DNA of 64,000 nucleotides from Amycolatopsis granulosa (GCF_011758745.1 NZ_JAANOV010000001.1:62001-126000); one strand, 5' to 3'. Counted from the first letter of the stretch, positions 1 through 7,952 are shown. Program-made: numbers and translations. The notes: a model not told the origin generated them from the letters alone.

Positions 1-426
1 CTGCTCCCAGCTCTCCTTCACCCCGATGCCGAACCCGGCCCGCACCAACCGCACCTCGGCGCCCGCCAGCCGGCTGATCAGGATGTTGCCGACCTTGTCG
101 TAGACGGCGTCCGGCCAGTCGACCCAGCTCTCCTGCACCAGCACGCACTTGAGTCCGGTCCGCGCCGCGACCGCGGCGACCTGGCGGGTGTGGTTGGACT
201 GCACACCGCCGATCGACACCAGCGTGTCGCAGCCCTGCGCGAGTGCGTCCGCGACGAGGTACTCCAGCTTGCGGGTCTTGTTGCCGCCGAAGGCGATGCC
301 GGAGTTGCAGTCCTCGCGCTTGGCCCAGATCCCGGCGCCGCCGAGGTGCGCGGTCAGCCGGTCCAGCCGGTGCACCGGCGAGGGGCCGAACAGCAGGGGA
401 TGGCGCGCGAACGATTCGAGGGACAT
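1..426 (-). CDS. acdS: 1-aminocyclopropane-1-carboxylate deaminase, N-terminal part (gene runs off the window)
   Basis: PLP enzyme that opens the cyclopropane ring of ACC to give 2-oxobutyrate and ammonia. The 142 codons visible begin at ATG 426 and continue past base 1. The reading matches the ACC deaminase family closely: [13 protein letters not shown] near residue 12, AKREDCNSG at 35-43, then [10 protein letters not shown], where K50 is the PLP lysine (K51 in Pseudomonas enzymes), and [18 protein letters not shown]. The conserved cysteine in EDCNS and the NKTRK context favour true AcdS over D-cysteine desulfhydrase, but the C-terminal active-site residues are outside the window. A GGAG lies about 6 nt before the ATG. 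The GntR regulator gene ends 54 bp upstream on the same strand, so the two are probably co-transcribed. Confidence 0.88.
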   Translation of the reverse strand, partial: MSLESFARHPLLFGPSPVHRLDRLTAHLGGAGIWAKREDCNSGIAFGGNKTRKLEYLVADALAQGCDTLVSIGGVQSNHTRQVAAVAARTGLKCVLVQESWVDWPDAVYDKVGNILISRLAGAEVRLVRAGFGIGVKESWEQ

Positions 427-480
427 GGCGGCTCCATTCCGGTGCGGGAGTCCGGGCTCGTGAGCGCGGAACTCGCGGGG

Positions 481-1113
481 TCAGTCGGCGAGGTCTTCCA
501 GCTCCCGCCAGATCTCGGTGGTGACGGCGGTGGCCGCGGCCGCGTCGCGTGCCCGGCAGGCGGCGATCAGGCGGTCGTGCAGCTCGACCGACTGCTGCCC
601 GGCTGCGGCGCTGAACCGCAGTCGCTCCAGCCGCCGGATCAGCGGGGTGTAGCGGTCGATGGTCGCGGCCACCGCGCGGTTGCCGCAGGCCCGGACGAGG
701 ACGTCGTGCAGTTCGTCGTCCGCGCGCAGGGCGGTGTCGACGTCCCCGGCACGGGCGGCGGTGGCGAAGCGGTCGTTGGCCGCCGCCATCGCCGCGCAGT
801 CGGCGCCGGTCAGCAGGGGGACCGCGGTGCGCGCGGCCAGTTCGTGCATCGCCCGGACCACCGCGGCCGCGTCGCGTACGTCGCGGGAGAGCAGGGGAGT
901 GACGCGAGTGTGGCTCTGCGGCTTGGTCTCGATCAGGCCCTCGTCGGCCAGCCGGGCCAGCGCGTCACGCACCGGTGCCCGGGACAGGCCCAGCTCCTCG
1001 GCCAGGTCGGCGTCGCGCACCACGCTGCCGGGGGCGAGATCGCCGCGCACGATCGCATCCCGGATCACCTGGTGCGCGGTCTCGCGCAGGAGGGTCCGCC
1101 GCACTCGTTCCAC
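481..1113 (-). CDS. GntR-family transcriptional regulator (FCD/FadR-C type)
   Basis: Predicted DNA-binding regulator of 210 aa. Residues 1-70 are a GntR winged helix (IRDAIVRGDLAPGSVVRDADLAEELGLSRAPVRDAL), and residues about 75-205 are an all-helical FCD ligand domain. The metal-binding FCD histidines are plausible in DELHDVL and ELHDRLI. The GTG start at 1113 is preceded by a perfect 21-bp palindrome and a TAACAT box 6 nt away, so the mRNA is probably leaderless and autoregulated. It sits just upstream of the ACC deaminase gene on the same strand and most likely controls it. The inducer is unknown; ACC or a related amino acid is an inference from position. Confidence 0.85.
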   Translation of the reverse strand: MERVRRTLLRETAHQVIRDAIVRGDLAPGSVVRDADLAEELGLSRAPVRDALARLADEGLIETKPQSHTRVTPLLSRDVRDAAAVVRAMHELAARTAVPLLTGADCAAMAAANDRFATAARAGDVDTALRADDELHDVLVRACGNRAVAATIDRYTPLIRRLERLRFSAAAGQQSVELHDRLIAACRARDAAAATAVTTEIWRELEDLAD

Positions 1114-1134
1114 ATTGACATGTTAGATGTCAAT
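1114..1134. promoter_or_regulatory. Palindromic operator over the GntR gene promoter
   Basis: Perfect inverted repeat ATTGACAT-N5-ATGTCAAT directly abutting the GTG start codon of the regulator. Read on the minus strand it contains TAACAT ending 6 nt before the GTG, the usual -10 position of a leaderless actinobacterial promoter. The operator therefore covers the -10 box, which suggests autorepression. FCD regulators usually bind short palindromes of this size. Confidence 0.7.
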
Positions 1135-1188
1135 CACCGGTGGCGCCAGCCCGGTTTCACCACGCGCTTCCCGGGCTATTCGCCCGGC

Positions 1189-2358
1189 GTGGCGGCCTCA
1201 GCAGCGGGTGCGGGCGGATCGGACGAGCTCGTCGGGCAGCGCCGGGACGCGGTCCCGGGCCCGGTCGCCGACGCCGAGGCACTCGCCGAGCGGATCAGCA
1301 GCGCGGATCACCCGCTGGGCCCGCACGGCAGGCCGGTGAACAGGCGCTCGCCGTTCTTCGTCGGCATGGCCGCCGCCGCCGGAGCCGCCGTCACCGCCGG
1401 CGGCGTGTGGTTTCTCCTCATCGCGAGCAGCACCCTGCTGCTGATCGGCGTCGCGTTGTTCGTCGCGATCGGACTGGAGCCCGTGGCGGCCTGGCTCGTG
1501 CGCCGCGGCCTGCCGCGGCCGCTGGCCGTCGCGATCATCGTGCTCGGCGGTCTCGGCCTGGCCGCCGGCTTCTTCGCCGCGCTGATCCCGCCGCTGGTCG
1601 ACCAGGCCGGCCGGTTCATCCACCAGGCCCCGCAGTACCTGGCGCGGCTGAGCGATCGCAGCTCGTGGCTCGGCCAGGTCAGCGACCGGTTCCAGCTCCA
1701 GCAACGGCTCCAGAGCACGTTCCGCAACCCCGACCCGTCCCTGATCAACGGGCTCCTCGGCAGCGGCCGCGCGGTGCTGGGCACCTTGACCGACACGCTG
1801 ATCGTGTTCGTGCTGACGATCTACTTCCTCGCCGACTTCCCGCGGCTGCGCGCCACGCTCTACCGCTTCGTGCCGCACACCCGGCGCCCGCGGGCGATCC
1901 TCCTCGGCGACGAGATCTTCACGAAGGTCGGCGCGTACGTGCTCGGCAACGTGGTCATCTCGGTCGTCGCCGGGGTGCTCGGCTTCATCTGGTTCACGAT
2001 CTTCGGCATCCCGTACCCGGTGCTGCTGGCGCTGCTGCTCGCCGTGCTCGACCTGATCCCGGTGATCGGTTCGATCATCGCGGGCGTCGTGATCAGCCTG
2101 GCCGCGCTGAGCGTGTCGTGGCCGGTGTGCTGGGCCACGGTCGGGTTCTTCGTCGCCTACCGGTTCGCCGAGGACTACCTCCTGACGCCGAAGATCATCG
2201 GGCGGTTCGTGCGGGTGCCGGCGCTGGTCACCGTCGTCGCGGTGGTGCTCGGCGGGGTGCTGCTGGGGATCGTCGGCGCGCTGGTCGCGATCCCGGTGGC
2301 CGCCGCGGTGCTGTTGCTCGTGCGGGAGATCGTGTTCCACAGGATGGATCACAGCTGA
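1189..2358 (+). CDS. AI-2E family (UPF0118/PerM-like) membrane transporter
   Basis: Polytopic membrane protein of about 389 aa. After about 65 hydrophilic residues ending in the family-typical GPHGRPVNRRSPFF, the chain has paired helices (GVWFLLIASSTLLLIGVALFV, AVAIIVLGGLGLAAGFFA), a soluble region, then several more segments, ending in LGIVGALVAIPVAAAVLLLV. This layout matches the AI-2E exporter family. Most members have no known substrate, and only a few have been tied to autoinducer-2 or ion transport. Start chosen: GTG 1189, because the conserved block before the first membrane pair begins after it. GTG 1336 would remove that block. It is divergent from the GntR gene with 75 bp between the starts. 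Confidence 0.82.
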   Translation: MAASAAGAGGSDELVGQRRDAVPGPVADAEALAERISSADHPLGPHGRPVNRRSPFFVGMAAAAGAAVTAGGVWFLLIASSTLLLIGVALFVAIGLEPVAAWLVRRGLPRPLAVAIIVLGGLGLAAGFFAALIPPLVDQAGRFIHQAPQYLARLSDRSSWLGQVSDRFQLQQRLQSTFRNPDPSLINGLLGSGRAVLGTLTDTLIVFVLTIYFLADFPRLRATLYRFVPHTRRPRAILLGDEIFTKVGAYVLGNVVISVVAGVLGFIWFTIFGIPYPVLLALLLAVLDLIPVIGSIIAGVVISLAALSVSWPVCWATVGFFVAYRFAEDYLLTPKIIGRFVRVPALVTVVAVVLGGVLLGIVGALVAIPVAAAVLLLVREIVFHRMDHS

Positions 2359-2397
2359 ATGTGACCTGCGTCTTTCCCGCCGCCGCGCGGCGGGGGT

Positions 2398-2403
2398 TAC
2401 CGT
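2398..2403 (+). promoter_or_regulatory. -10 box of a leaderless bioY promoter
   Basis: TACCGT ends 6 nt before the GTG at 2410, the spacing of a leaderless transcript. No Shine-Dalgarno sequence precedes that GTG. No GAAC-N3-GTTC motif like that at bioB is visible here, so BioQ-like control of this operon is not supported by sequence. Confidence 0.5.
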
Positions 2404-2409
2404 TCCCGC

Positions 2410-2985
2410 GTGCCAGCACCACGCGCCACTCTCCCCGCCGGTGACCTCGCCCGCACGGTCGTGTTCGCCGCCTTCATCGCCGTGCTCGGGCTCTTCCCGG
2501 GCCTGTACGTCGGCGGCTCCGCCGTGCCGATCGTGCTGCAGAACGCCGGACCGCTGCTCGCCGGGTGCGTGCTCGGCGCACGCCGCGGCACCGCGTCGGT
2601 CGTGTTGTTCCTGGCGCTGACCGCGATCGGGCTGCCGCTGCTGTCCGGCGGTCGCGGCGGGATCGCGCCGTTCGTCGGGCCCAGCGGCGGTTTCCTGGTC
2701 GGCTGGATCCCGTCCGCGCTGCTCGCGGGCCTGATCGTGGCGCGGTTCAAGCGCGCGAACCTGCCCGTCCTGTTGCTCGCCGCCGCGGCCGGCCTGCTCG
2801 TCGACTACGTGTTCGGCATCGCCTACCTCGGTGTCTACCTGGGCAACCTGGGCACCGCCGCGGTGCAGTCGCTGGTGTTCGTGCCCGGCGACGTGGCGAA
2901 GGTCGTCGCGGTCGCCCTGATCGCCGCCGTGGTGCACCGCGCCCTGCCCGGCAAGCTGGTGGGATCGGCGTCCCGGAGCGAATGA
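2410..2985 (+). CDS. bioY: BioY-type biotin ECF transporter, substrate-binding (S) component
   Basis: Small polytopic membrane protein (191 aa) that captures biotin and delivers it to an ECF module. The BioY family is seen in FIAVLGLFPGLYVGGSAVPIVLQNAGPLLAG near the N-terminus, the loop GLPLLSGGRGGIAPFVGPSGGFLVGW, and the C-terminal helix carrying VFVPGDVAKVVAVA. About six membrane helices fit the fold. GTG 2410 is the start (leaderless promoter at 2398). Its stop overlaps the next gene by 4 bp (ATGA). The ATPase and T-component of the transporter lie at the end of the same operon, separated from bioY by two acyl-CoA enzymes. Confidence 0.9.
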   Translation: MPAPRATLPAGDLARTVVFAAFIAVLGLFPGLYVGGSAVPIVLQNAGPLLAGCVLGARRGTASVVLFLALTAIGLPLLSGGRGGIAPFVGPSGGFLVGWIPSALLAGLIVARFKRANLPVLLLAAAAGLLVDYVFGIAYLGVYLGNLGTAAVQSLVFVPGDVAKVVAVALIAAVVHRALPGKLVGSASRSE

Positions 2986-4235
2986 TGTCCCCGGTGACCG
3001 GCGGCGTGGTGCCGGACGCGCGCGCCCACGGCGCGGCCCGGTGGCTGGCCGAGCGGGGCGTCGGCGAGCACTCCCGGGTCGCGCTGGACGTGCCGGACGT
3101 GCTCCCGTGGTTCCTCGGTGCCGACCTGCTGGGCGCCGCGGCACTGGTGGTCGAACCGTCCTGGACGCCGCGGGAGCGGGCCGCGGTGCTCGCCGCCGCC
3201 GGCCCCGACCTGGTGGTCACCGGCGTGGCCGCGCCACCCGGCGAGCCGGTGGCGCCGGCCGGCTCGGGCGGGACGTTCTTCTACCTCGCGACGACGTCGG
3301 GCAGCAGCGGCAGTCCCAAGGTCCTCGTCCGCACCCGCGACTCTTGGCTGCGCAGCTTCGCCGCGCTCGGGCCGCTGCCCGGGCCGGTCCTCGCGCCCGG
3401 GCCGCTCAGCTCGTCGTTGTTCCTGTTCGCCGCGCTGCACGGGCTGTGGTGCGGGCAGCAGGTGACGACGTTGCCGCGCTGGGACGCCGAAGCCGCCGCT
3501 CGCGCCGGGGCCGCGACCGTGCACCTCGTGCCGGCCATGCTGTCGGCGCTGCTGTCGGCATTGGAACGGCGCGGCGGACCCGGCACGCTGCGGACGGTGG
3601 TGTGTGGTGGCGCGCACCTCGGTGACGAGGTCCGCGCCCGGTTCGCACGCGTGCTGCCGGACGCCGAGCTGATCGAGTACTACGGCTCGGCGGAGCATTC
3701 CCTGATCGCGATCCGCCGCGGCGACGGCGGTCTGCGCCCAGTTCCGGGCGTTGACCTCCAGGTGCGCGACGGGGTGCTGTGGGTGCGCTCGCCGCTGGCC
3801 TGCTCCGGGCAGCTCATCGACGGGGACCTGCGCCCGTCGGGCGGTTGGTCCACGGTGGGTGATCTCGTCGAGTTCGACGCCTCAGGTGCGCTGGTGGTGC
3901 GCGGCCGGGCCGGATCCGTGGTGTCCAGCGGCGGGCGCCTGGTCCCCGCCGAGGAGGTCGAGGCCGTGCTGCGGAGCGCGCCGGGCGTCGACGACGTGCT
4001 CGTCACCGGCACCCCGCACCCGCGGTTCGGTGAGCTGGTCACCGCGATCGTGGAAGGCCGGCCGCGGCTGCGTGACCTGCGGGCGGTCGCGCGCGCGGGG
4101 CTGGCTCCGGCGTACCGGCCGCATCGCTGGCTCGTCGTCGCGGAGCTGCCGCGGACCCCCTCCGGCAAACCGGCTCGCGCGCTCGTCGCGGACCAGCTCG
4201 CCGGCGGCACGTTCCCCGCGGAGCCGCTGACATGA
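2982..4235 (+). CDS. Short AMP-dependent acyl-CoA synthetase (ANL superfamily)
   Basis: Predicted to adenylate a carboxylic acid and transfer it to CoA. It is 417 aa, about 100 residues shorter than typical family members, with the shortening at the N-terminus. Visible motifs are the phosphate loop TSGSSGSPK near residue 105, the aromatic/adenine region YYGSAEH, the STVGDLVEFD motif, and the C-terminal PRTPSGKPAR with the catalytic lysine near residue 402. ATG 2982 overlaps the bioY stop; ATG 2985 follows immediately. The substrate is not evident. Its place inside a biotin transport operon, followed by a thiolase, suggests a carboxylate linked to biotin or pimelate-like metabolism, but this is inference from context only. 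Confidence 0.8.
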   Translation: MMSPVTGGVVPDARAHGAARWLAERGVGEHSRVALDVPDVLPWFLGADLLGAAALVVEPSWTPRERAAVLAAAGPDLVVTGVAAPPGEPVAPAGSGGTFFYLATTSGSSGSPKVLVRTRDSWLRSFAALGPLPGPVLAPGPLSSSLFLFAALHGLWCGQQVTTLPRWDAEAAARAGAATVHLVPAMLSALLSALERRGGPGTLRTVVCGGAHLGDEVRARFARVLPDAELIEYYGSAEHSLIAIRRGDGGLRPVPGVDLQVRDGVLWVRSPLACSGQLIDGDLRPSGGWSTVGDLVEFDASGALVVRGRAGSVVSSGGRLVPAEEVEAVLRSAPGVDDVLVTGTPHPRFGELVTAIVEGRPRLRDLRAVARAGLAPAYRPHRWLVVAELPRTPSGKPARALVADQLAGGTFPAEPLT

Positions 4236-5344
4236 CCACGCCGGTGGTGGTCGCCGCCCGGCGCACCGCGATCGGCACCGCGTTCGGTGCGCTGCGCGGC
4301 GTCGGCGCCGACGAGCTGGCCGCGCCCGTGCTGCGCGCCGCACTCGACGACGCCGGCCTGGACACCGTCGACGACGTGGTGCTGGGCAACGTGTTCGGCC
4401 CCGGGGGCAACGTCGCGCGGGTCGCCGCGCTGCGCGCGGGTCTGGGTGCCGGGGTGCCCGGGGTGACGATCGACCGGCAGTGCGCCAGCGGCCTCGCCGC
4501 GATCACCCTGGCCGCCGCGATGATCCGCGCGGGGGAGGGCGAGGTCTACCTCGCCGGCGGCGTGGAAAGCGCCTCGACCGCGCCGTTCCGCGCCTGGCGC
4601 GTGGACGGCAGCACCGAGCCGGGGGAGTTCTACACGCGGGCACCGTTCGCCCCCGCCGAGATCGGCGACCCGGACATGGGCCCGGCCGCGGACCTGGTGG
4701 CGGCGCAGGCGGGCATCTCCCGGCAGCGGCAGGACGCCTTCGCCGCGCGCAGCCACGCCAGGGCCGTCGCGGCGCAGCGCGCCGGCCGGTTCGACGCGGA
4801 AATCGTGCCGGTGCGCGGGGTGGTGCGCGACGAGCGCCCGCGCGCGAACTTCACCGCGGACCGGCTGGCCCGGTTCCGGCCCGCGTTCACGCCGGACGGC
4901 ACGGCGACGGCGGCCAACTCGTGCGGCATCAACGACGGCGCGGCGGCCGTGCTGATCGTCAGCGAGCGGGTGTGGCGGCGGCTCGGGGTGCCCGGGTTGC
5001 GGCTGACCGGGTCCGCGACCTCGGCGGTGGACCCGAACCGGCTCGGGCTGGGTGCGGTGCCGGCGATGAGGCGCGTGCTGGACCGGACGCCGGACGTGGT
5101 GGAATTCAACGAGGCGTTCGCCGGGCAGGCACTGGCCTGCCTGGACGCGGCCGGTGTCGACGAGCGGATCGTGAGCCCGGACGGCGGCGCGATCGCGCTC
5201 GGGCACCCGTGGGGGGCCTCCGGCGCCGTGCTGGTCGTGCGGCTGTTCGGCACACTGGTGCGGCGGCGCGCGGGCGGATGCGGCCTGGCCGCGTTGTCCG
5301 CGGGCGGCGGCGTGGGCGTGGCGACGATGTGGGAGACCGGATGA
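4232..5344 (+). CDS. Thiolase-family protein with Cys-to-Ser change at the C-terminal active site
   Basis: Thiolase fold protein (370 aa) of the acetyl-CoA acetyltransferase / 3-ketoacyl-CoA thiolase type. The nucleophile C84 lies in DRQCASGL, and NEAFAGQ and GHPWGASG (H325) are intact. The last motif normally reads C-x-GGGxG; here it is ALSAGGGVGVA, so S356 replaces the cysteine that acts as acid/base in condensation and thiolysis. C350 lies six residues earlier and is not in the usual position. The protein may be slow, altered in reaction, or mainly bind acyl-CoA. It overlaps its neighbours by 4 bp on both sides, with the acyl-CoA synthetase upstream and the biotin transporter ATPase downstream. 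Confidence 0.82.
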   Translation: MTTPVVVAARRTAIGTAFGALRGVGADELAAPVLRAALDDAGLDTVDDVVLGNVFGPGGNVARVAALRAGLGAGVPGVTIDRQCASGLAAITLAAAMIRAGEGEVYLAGGVESASTAPFRAWRVDGSTEPGEFYTRAPFAPAEIGDPDMGPAADLVAAQAGISRQRQDAFAARSHARAVAAQRAGRFDAEIVPVRGVVRDERPRANFTADRLARFRPAFTPDGTATAANSCGINDGAAAVLIVSERVWRRLGVPGLRLTGSATSAVDPNRLGLGAVPAMRRVLDRTPDVVEFNEAFAGQALACLDAAGVDERIVSPDGGAIALGHPWGASGAVLVVRLFGTLVRRRAGGCGLAALSAGGGVGVATMWETG

Positions 5345-6015
5345 TCGAGTTCGACGGCGTCGGGCACCGCTACGGCGAGCGGGTGGTACTGTCCGATGTG
5401 GATCTGCGGATCCCGCAGCGGCGGGTGGCGTTCGTGGGCGCCAACGGGTCCGGCAAGTCGACCCTCGCGCGCATGATCAACGGCCTGGTCACCCCGGTGT
5501 CCGGCCGGGTGCTGGTCGACGGCCTGGATCCGGCGCACGAGGGCCGGGCGGTGCGGCGGCGGGTCGGGTTCCTGTTCACCAACCCGGACAGCCAGATCGT
5601 GATGCCCACCGCCGGGGAGGACGTGGCCTTCTCGTTGCGCCGGAGTGGACTGTCTACAACGGAGCGTTCCCGGCGGGCCGCGGAGGTGCTGGAGCGGCAC
5701 GGCCTCGGCGGGTACGCCGACCACCCGGCGCACCAGCTCTCCGGCGGGCAGAAGCAGCTGCTGGCGTTGTGCGCGATGCTGGTGCTGGAGCCGGACATCC
5801 TGGTCTGCGACGAACCCACCACACTGCTGGACCTGCGCAACAAGCGGCGCTTCGCCGAGACGCTCGCCGGGCTGGATCAGCAGGTGGTGCTGGTGACGCA
5901 CGACCTGGACCTGCTGGCGGGTTTCGACCGGGTGGTGGTGCTGGACGCGGGCCGGGTGGTGGCCGACGACGAGCCGGAACCGGCGATCGCGCACTACCGG
6001 AAGCTGATCGCGTGA
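5341..6015 (+). CDS. bioM: ECF transporter ATPase (BioM-like)
   Basis: ABC-type ATPase (224 aa) that powers biotin uptake with BioN and BioY. Walker A is GANGSGKS near residue 37, the Q-loop region is NPDSQIVMPT, the signature LSGGQKQ, Walker B DILVCDEPT and the H-loop VTHDLDLL. The Q-loop form NPDxQ is typical of ECF/CbiO ATPases. It begins in an ATGA overlap with the thiolase gene, and its stop overlaps bioN (GTGA). The single ATPase gene next to bioN and bioY fits a dedicated group I-like biotin transporter. Confidence 0.87.
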   Translation: MIEFDGVGHRYGERVVLSDVDLRIPQRRVAFVGANGSGKSTLARMINGLVTPVSGRVLVDGLDPAHEGRAVRRRVGFLFTNPDSQIVMPTAGEDVAFSLRRSGLSTTERSRRAAEVLERHGLGGYADHPAHQLSGGQKQLLALCAMLVLEPDILVCDEPTTLLDLRNKRRFAETLAGLDQQVVLVTHDLDLLAGFDRVVVLDAGRVVADDEPEPAIAHYRKLIA

Positions 6016-6611
6016 ACACCTGGTACGAACCGGGTACGAGCCCGGTGCACCGTGCCCCGGCGGGCGTGAAGTTCGGGCTGCTGCTGGTGCTCGCGGCGGT
6101 GGTCTTCGTGCTGCGGTCCCCGTTGTGGCTCGGGGTGCTCTGCGGTGCGGCGCTGGCCGGGTACGTGCTGGCGCGGGTGTCGTGGCGGCGGTGCCGGGGG
6201 CTGCTGCGGTCGGCCGGGCTGCTCGTGGTGGTGGTGTTCGCGTTGCAGTGGTGGCTGCTCGGCCTCGAACCGGCGGTGGTGGTGTGCCTGCGGATCGTCG
6301 CCGCGCTGGCCGCCGCGAACCTGGTGACCATCACCACACGGGTGGCGGACCTGATCGCCGCGATCGAGCGCGGGCTCGGCCCGCTGCGGCGGTTCGGGGT
6401 GCGGCCGGAGCGGCTCGGTCTGCTGGCCGGCCTGACGCTCCAGGCGGTCGCGGCGCTGACCGCCATCGCGGGTGAGGTCCGCGAAGCGGCCAAGGCGCGC
6501 GGGGCGGACCGGTCGGTGGTCGCGTTCACCGTTCCGTTCCTGGTACGCACCCTGCGGCACGCCGACGAGCTGGGGGAGGCGCTGGCCGCACGCGGTGAGG
6601 GCGACCGCTGA
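6012..6611 (+). CDS. bioN: ECF transporter transmembrane T component (BioN-like)
   Basis: Energy-coupling membrane protein (199 aa) linking the ATPase to BioY. About four to five helices lie in residues 20-90 and 125-145. The two coupling-helix motifs with an Ala-Arg-Gly core are present as EAAKARG and EALAARG in the C-terminal third, which defines the CbiQ/EcfT family. The GTG start overlaps the bioM stop by 4 bp. It is the last gene of the bioY-to-bioN operon; the next gene begins 62 bp later with its own promoter. Confidence 0.85.
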   Translation: MNTWYEPGTSPVHRAPAGVKFGLLLVLAAVVFVLRSPLWLGVLCGAALAGYVLARVSWRRCRGLLRSAGLLVVVVFALQWWLLGLEPAVVVCLRIVAALAAANLVTITTRVADLIAAIERGLGPLRRFGVRPERLGLLAGLTLQAVAALTAIAGEVREAAKARGADRSVVAFTVPFLVRTLRHADELGEALAARGEGDR

Positions 6612-6661
6612 ACCCGGCCCGCCGCGCGGATTCCGCCTGCGGCGGCTGATCGCCCGGCCAC

Positions 6662-6667
6662 TATCCT
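6662..6667 (+). promoter_or_regulatory. -10 box of a leaderless promoter for the nucleotide cyclase gene
   Basis: TATCCT ends 6 nt before the GTG at 6674, and no ribosome binding site is present. This explains how the cyclase is expressed separately from the biotin operon. Confidence 0.5.
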
Positions 6668-6673
6668 GGGCCG

Positions 6674-7450
6674 GTGACCGACGAGGCCCCCGGCGACCGC
6701 CGCAGCAGGCTCGGCCAGGCGCTGCGCGAGGTCGACCGGCACGAGAGCCTGCTGCGCACCGCGCGGTTCGTGCGGCGGCTCGCTCCCGGCGACAGCGAGA
6801 TGGGCGATCCGCTGTCGACCGCGGGCCGGCTGCCGTCGCACCGGCTGGCCCGCGCTCTGGCCGGCACCGCGGAGCCGAGCGTGCTCCGTGAGCTCGGCCT
6901 GACCGCGGTGCAGGTGTGGCAGGCGTTCACCGCGTCGCGGCGCGCCACCGAGACCGCCGGGATCACCATCCTGTTCACCGACCTGGTCGGTTTTTCCACG
7001 TGGGCGCTGGACGCCGGGGACGACGCGGCGCTGCGGCTGCTGCGTGAGGTCGGCCGCGTCTGCGAGCCGGAGATCACCCGCCGCGGCGGCCGGATCGTCA
7101 AACGCCTCGGCGACGGGCTGATGGCGGTGTTCGCGGATCCCGCCGCGGGTGTCGAGGCCGCGGTGGCGGCGTGTGCGCGGGTGGCGGAGCTGGAGATCTC
7201 CGGGCACCGGCCGAGCCTGCGGGCCGGTCTGCACGCCGGCACCCCGCGCAAACTGGGCCACGACTACCTCGGTGTGGACGTCAATGTGGCGGCGCGGGTG
7301 GCCGACGCCGCGGCGGGCGGCCAGGTGCTGATCTCCGCTCCGGTGCGCGAGGCCCTGGACCCGCAGCGGTTCCCGGTGCGCCGCAAGCGCCGGTTCCGCG
7401 CCAAGGGCACGCCGCGCGACTTGGAGATCTTCGCCGTCGAGCCGGGGTAG
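6674..7450 (+). CDS. Class III adenylate/guanylate cyclase domain protein
   Basis: Soluble predicted nucleotide cyclase of 258 aa. The N-terminal 95 residues are helical and charged, similar to the autoregulatory segment of actinobacterial cyclases such as the Rv1264 type. The catalytic domain covers about 96-255. Metal-binding aspartates are D103 (ILFTDLVGFS) and D147 (RLGDGLMAVF), K143 and D202 are the likely adenine-specifying pair, and N204 with R208 in DVNVAARV are transition-state residues. All key residues are present, so it should be active as an adenylate cyclase homodimer. GTG 6674 follows a TATCCT box. No effector gene is adjacent. Confidence 0.85.
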   Translation: MTDEAPGDRRSRLGQALREVDRHESLLRTARFVRRLAPGDSEMGDPLSTAGRLPSHRLARALAGTAEPSVLRELGLTAVQVWQAFTASRRATETAGITILFTDLVGFSTWALDAGDDAALRLLREVGRVCEPEITRRGGRIVKRLGDGLMAVFADPAAGVEAAVAACARVAELEISGHRPSLRAGLHAGTPRKLGHDYLGVDVNVAARVADAAAGGQVLISAPVREALDPQRFPVRRKRRFRAKGTPRDLEIFAVEPG

Positions 7451-7794
7451 CACGCAGCCACTGTCCAACATGGACTTGCCTCTGGTGCGGCCTCGTGGAC
7501 CGGCCATTCCGTCGTGCGGCTGTGCACACCCGCTCCATCGCCGGTGCGGTGCCCGGCACGTGGGCCATTGGTTGCCCGGCATGCCGGGCGACGTGGCGAC
7601 CGGTTCGTGCGCCGTGCCGGGCACGGCGCACGAGTGCGTGGATTCCCCGTCCCGGGGGCGCCGCACTCCTCTGTGGACGTCGCCGGTCCCCGCGCCCGGT
7701 ATCCCCCGTTCTTGGGATTTCGCGTGGCGGCTGCCGGTGGACGCGTGCTAATTTCCGACCTCGCGTGGGCGTACACGACGCTGGAGGGGAACGT
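7451..7794. other. Intergenic stretch with strong inverted repeats
   Basis: No convincing gene is seen. It holds a GCCCGGC-AT-GCCGGGC palindrome (7574-7589) and a perfect 13-bp inverted repeat with a 1-nt spacer (7606-7618 with 7620-7632). The latter would form a very stable stem without a U tract. These may terminate the cyclase transcript. A 93-codon frame at 7470-7751 is open but Cys/Pro/Arg-rich and has no ribosome binding site. Confidence 0.4.
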
Positions 7795-7830
7795 ATGTGT
7801 GCCGAGCCGGACCCGTGGGGCGCCCGATGA
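7795..7830 (+). CDS. Possible 11-residue leader peptide (MCAEPDPWGAR)
   Basis: A tiny ORF with the strongest ribosome binding site of the region: GGAGGGGA at 7784-7791 lies just before ATG 7795. Its TGA overlaps the ATG of the next small ORF (ATGA, 7827-7830), so the pair would be translationally coupled. Cysteine is the second codon. Such peptides can act as sensing leaders or simply load ribosomes for the next gene. Product and function are not known, and existence as a translated peptide is inferred only from the site and overlap. Confidence 0.35.
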   Translation: MCAEPDPWGAR

Positions 7831-7952
7831 GCGACCGCACCCCCATCTTCGACGACGTCGTCGCCGCGATCGGGCTGGACTGGGCCGACGTGCAGGGTGG
7901 TGACGAGGCCCGGCCGGCCGCTGAGGACGCCGCGGAGGAGGTCGTCTCGTGA
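7827..7952 (+). CDS. Small acidic protein, unknown function
   Basis: 41-codon ORF starting in an ATGA overlap with the 11-residue peptide and ending in a GTGA overlap with the next small ORF. It begins MSDRTPIFDDVVAAIGLDW and ends in an acidic AEDAAEEVVS tail. Length, acidity and the conserved-looking IFDDVVAAIGLDW segment resemble a RiPP-precursor-like or small regulatory peptide, but no modifying enzyme lies nearby. I do not recognise the family. The chain of overlaps is the main reason to treat it as a gene. Confidence 0.35.
   Translation: MSDRTPIFDDVVAAIGLDWADVQGGDEARPAAEDAAEEVVS

Noticed and set aside
7470-7751. Cysteine-containing 93-codon ORF as a possible peptide gene
   Set aside because: No ribosome binding site, no hydrophobic or family pattern, and it lies across strong inverted repeats.
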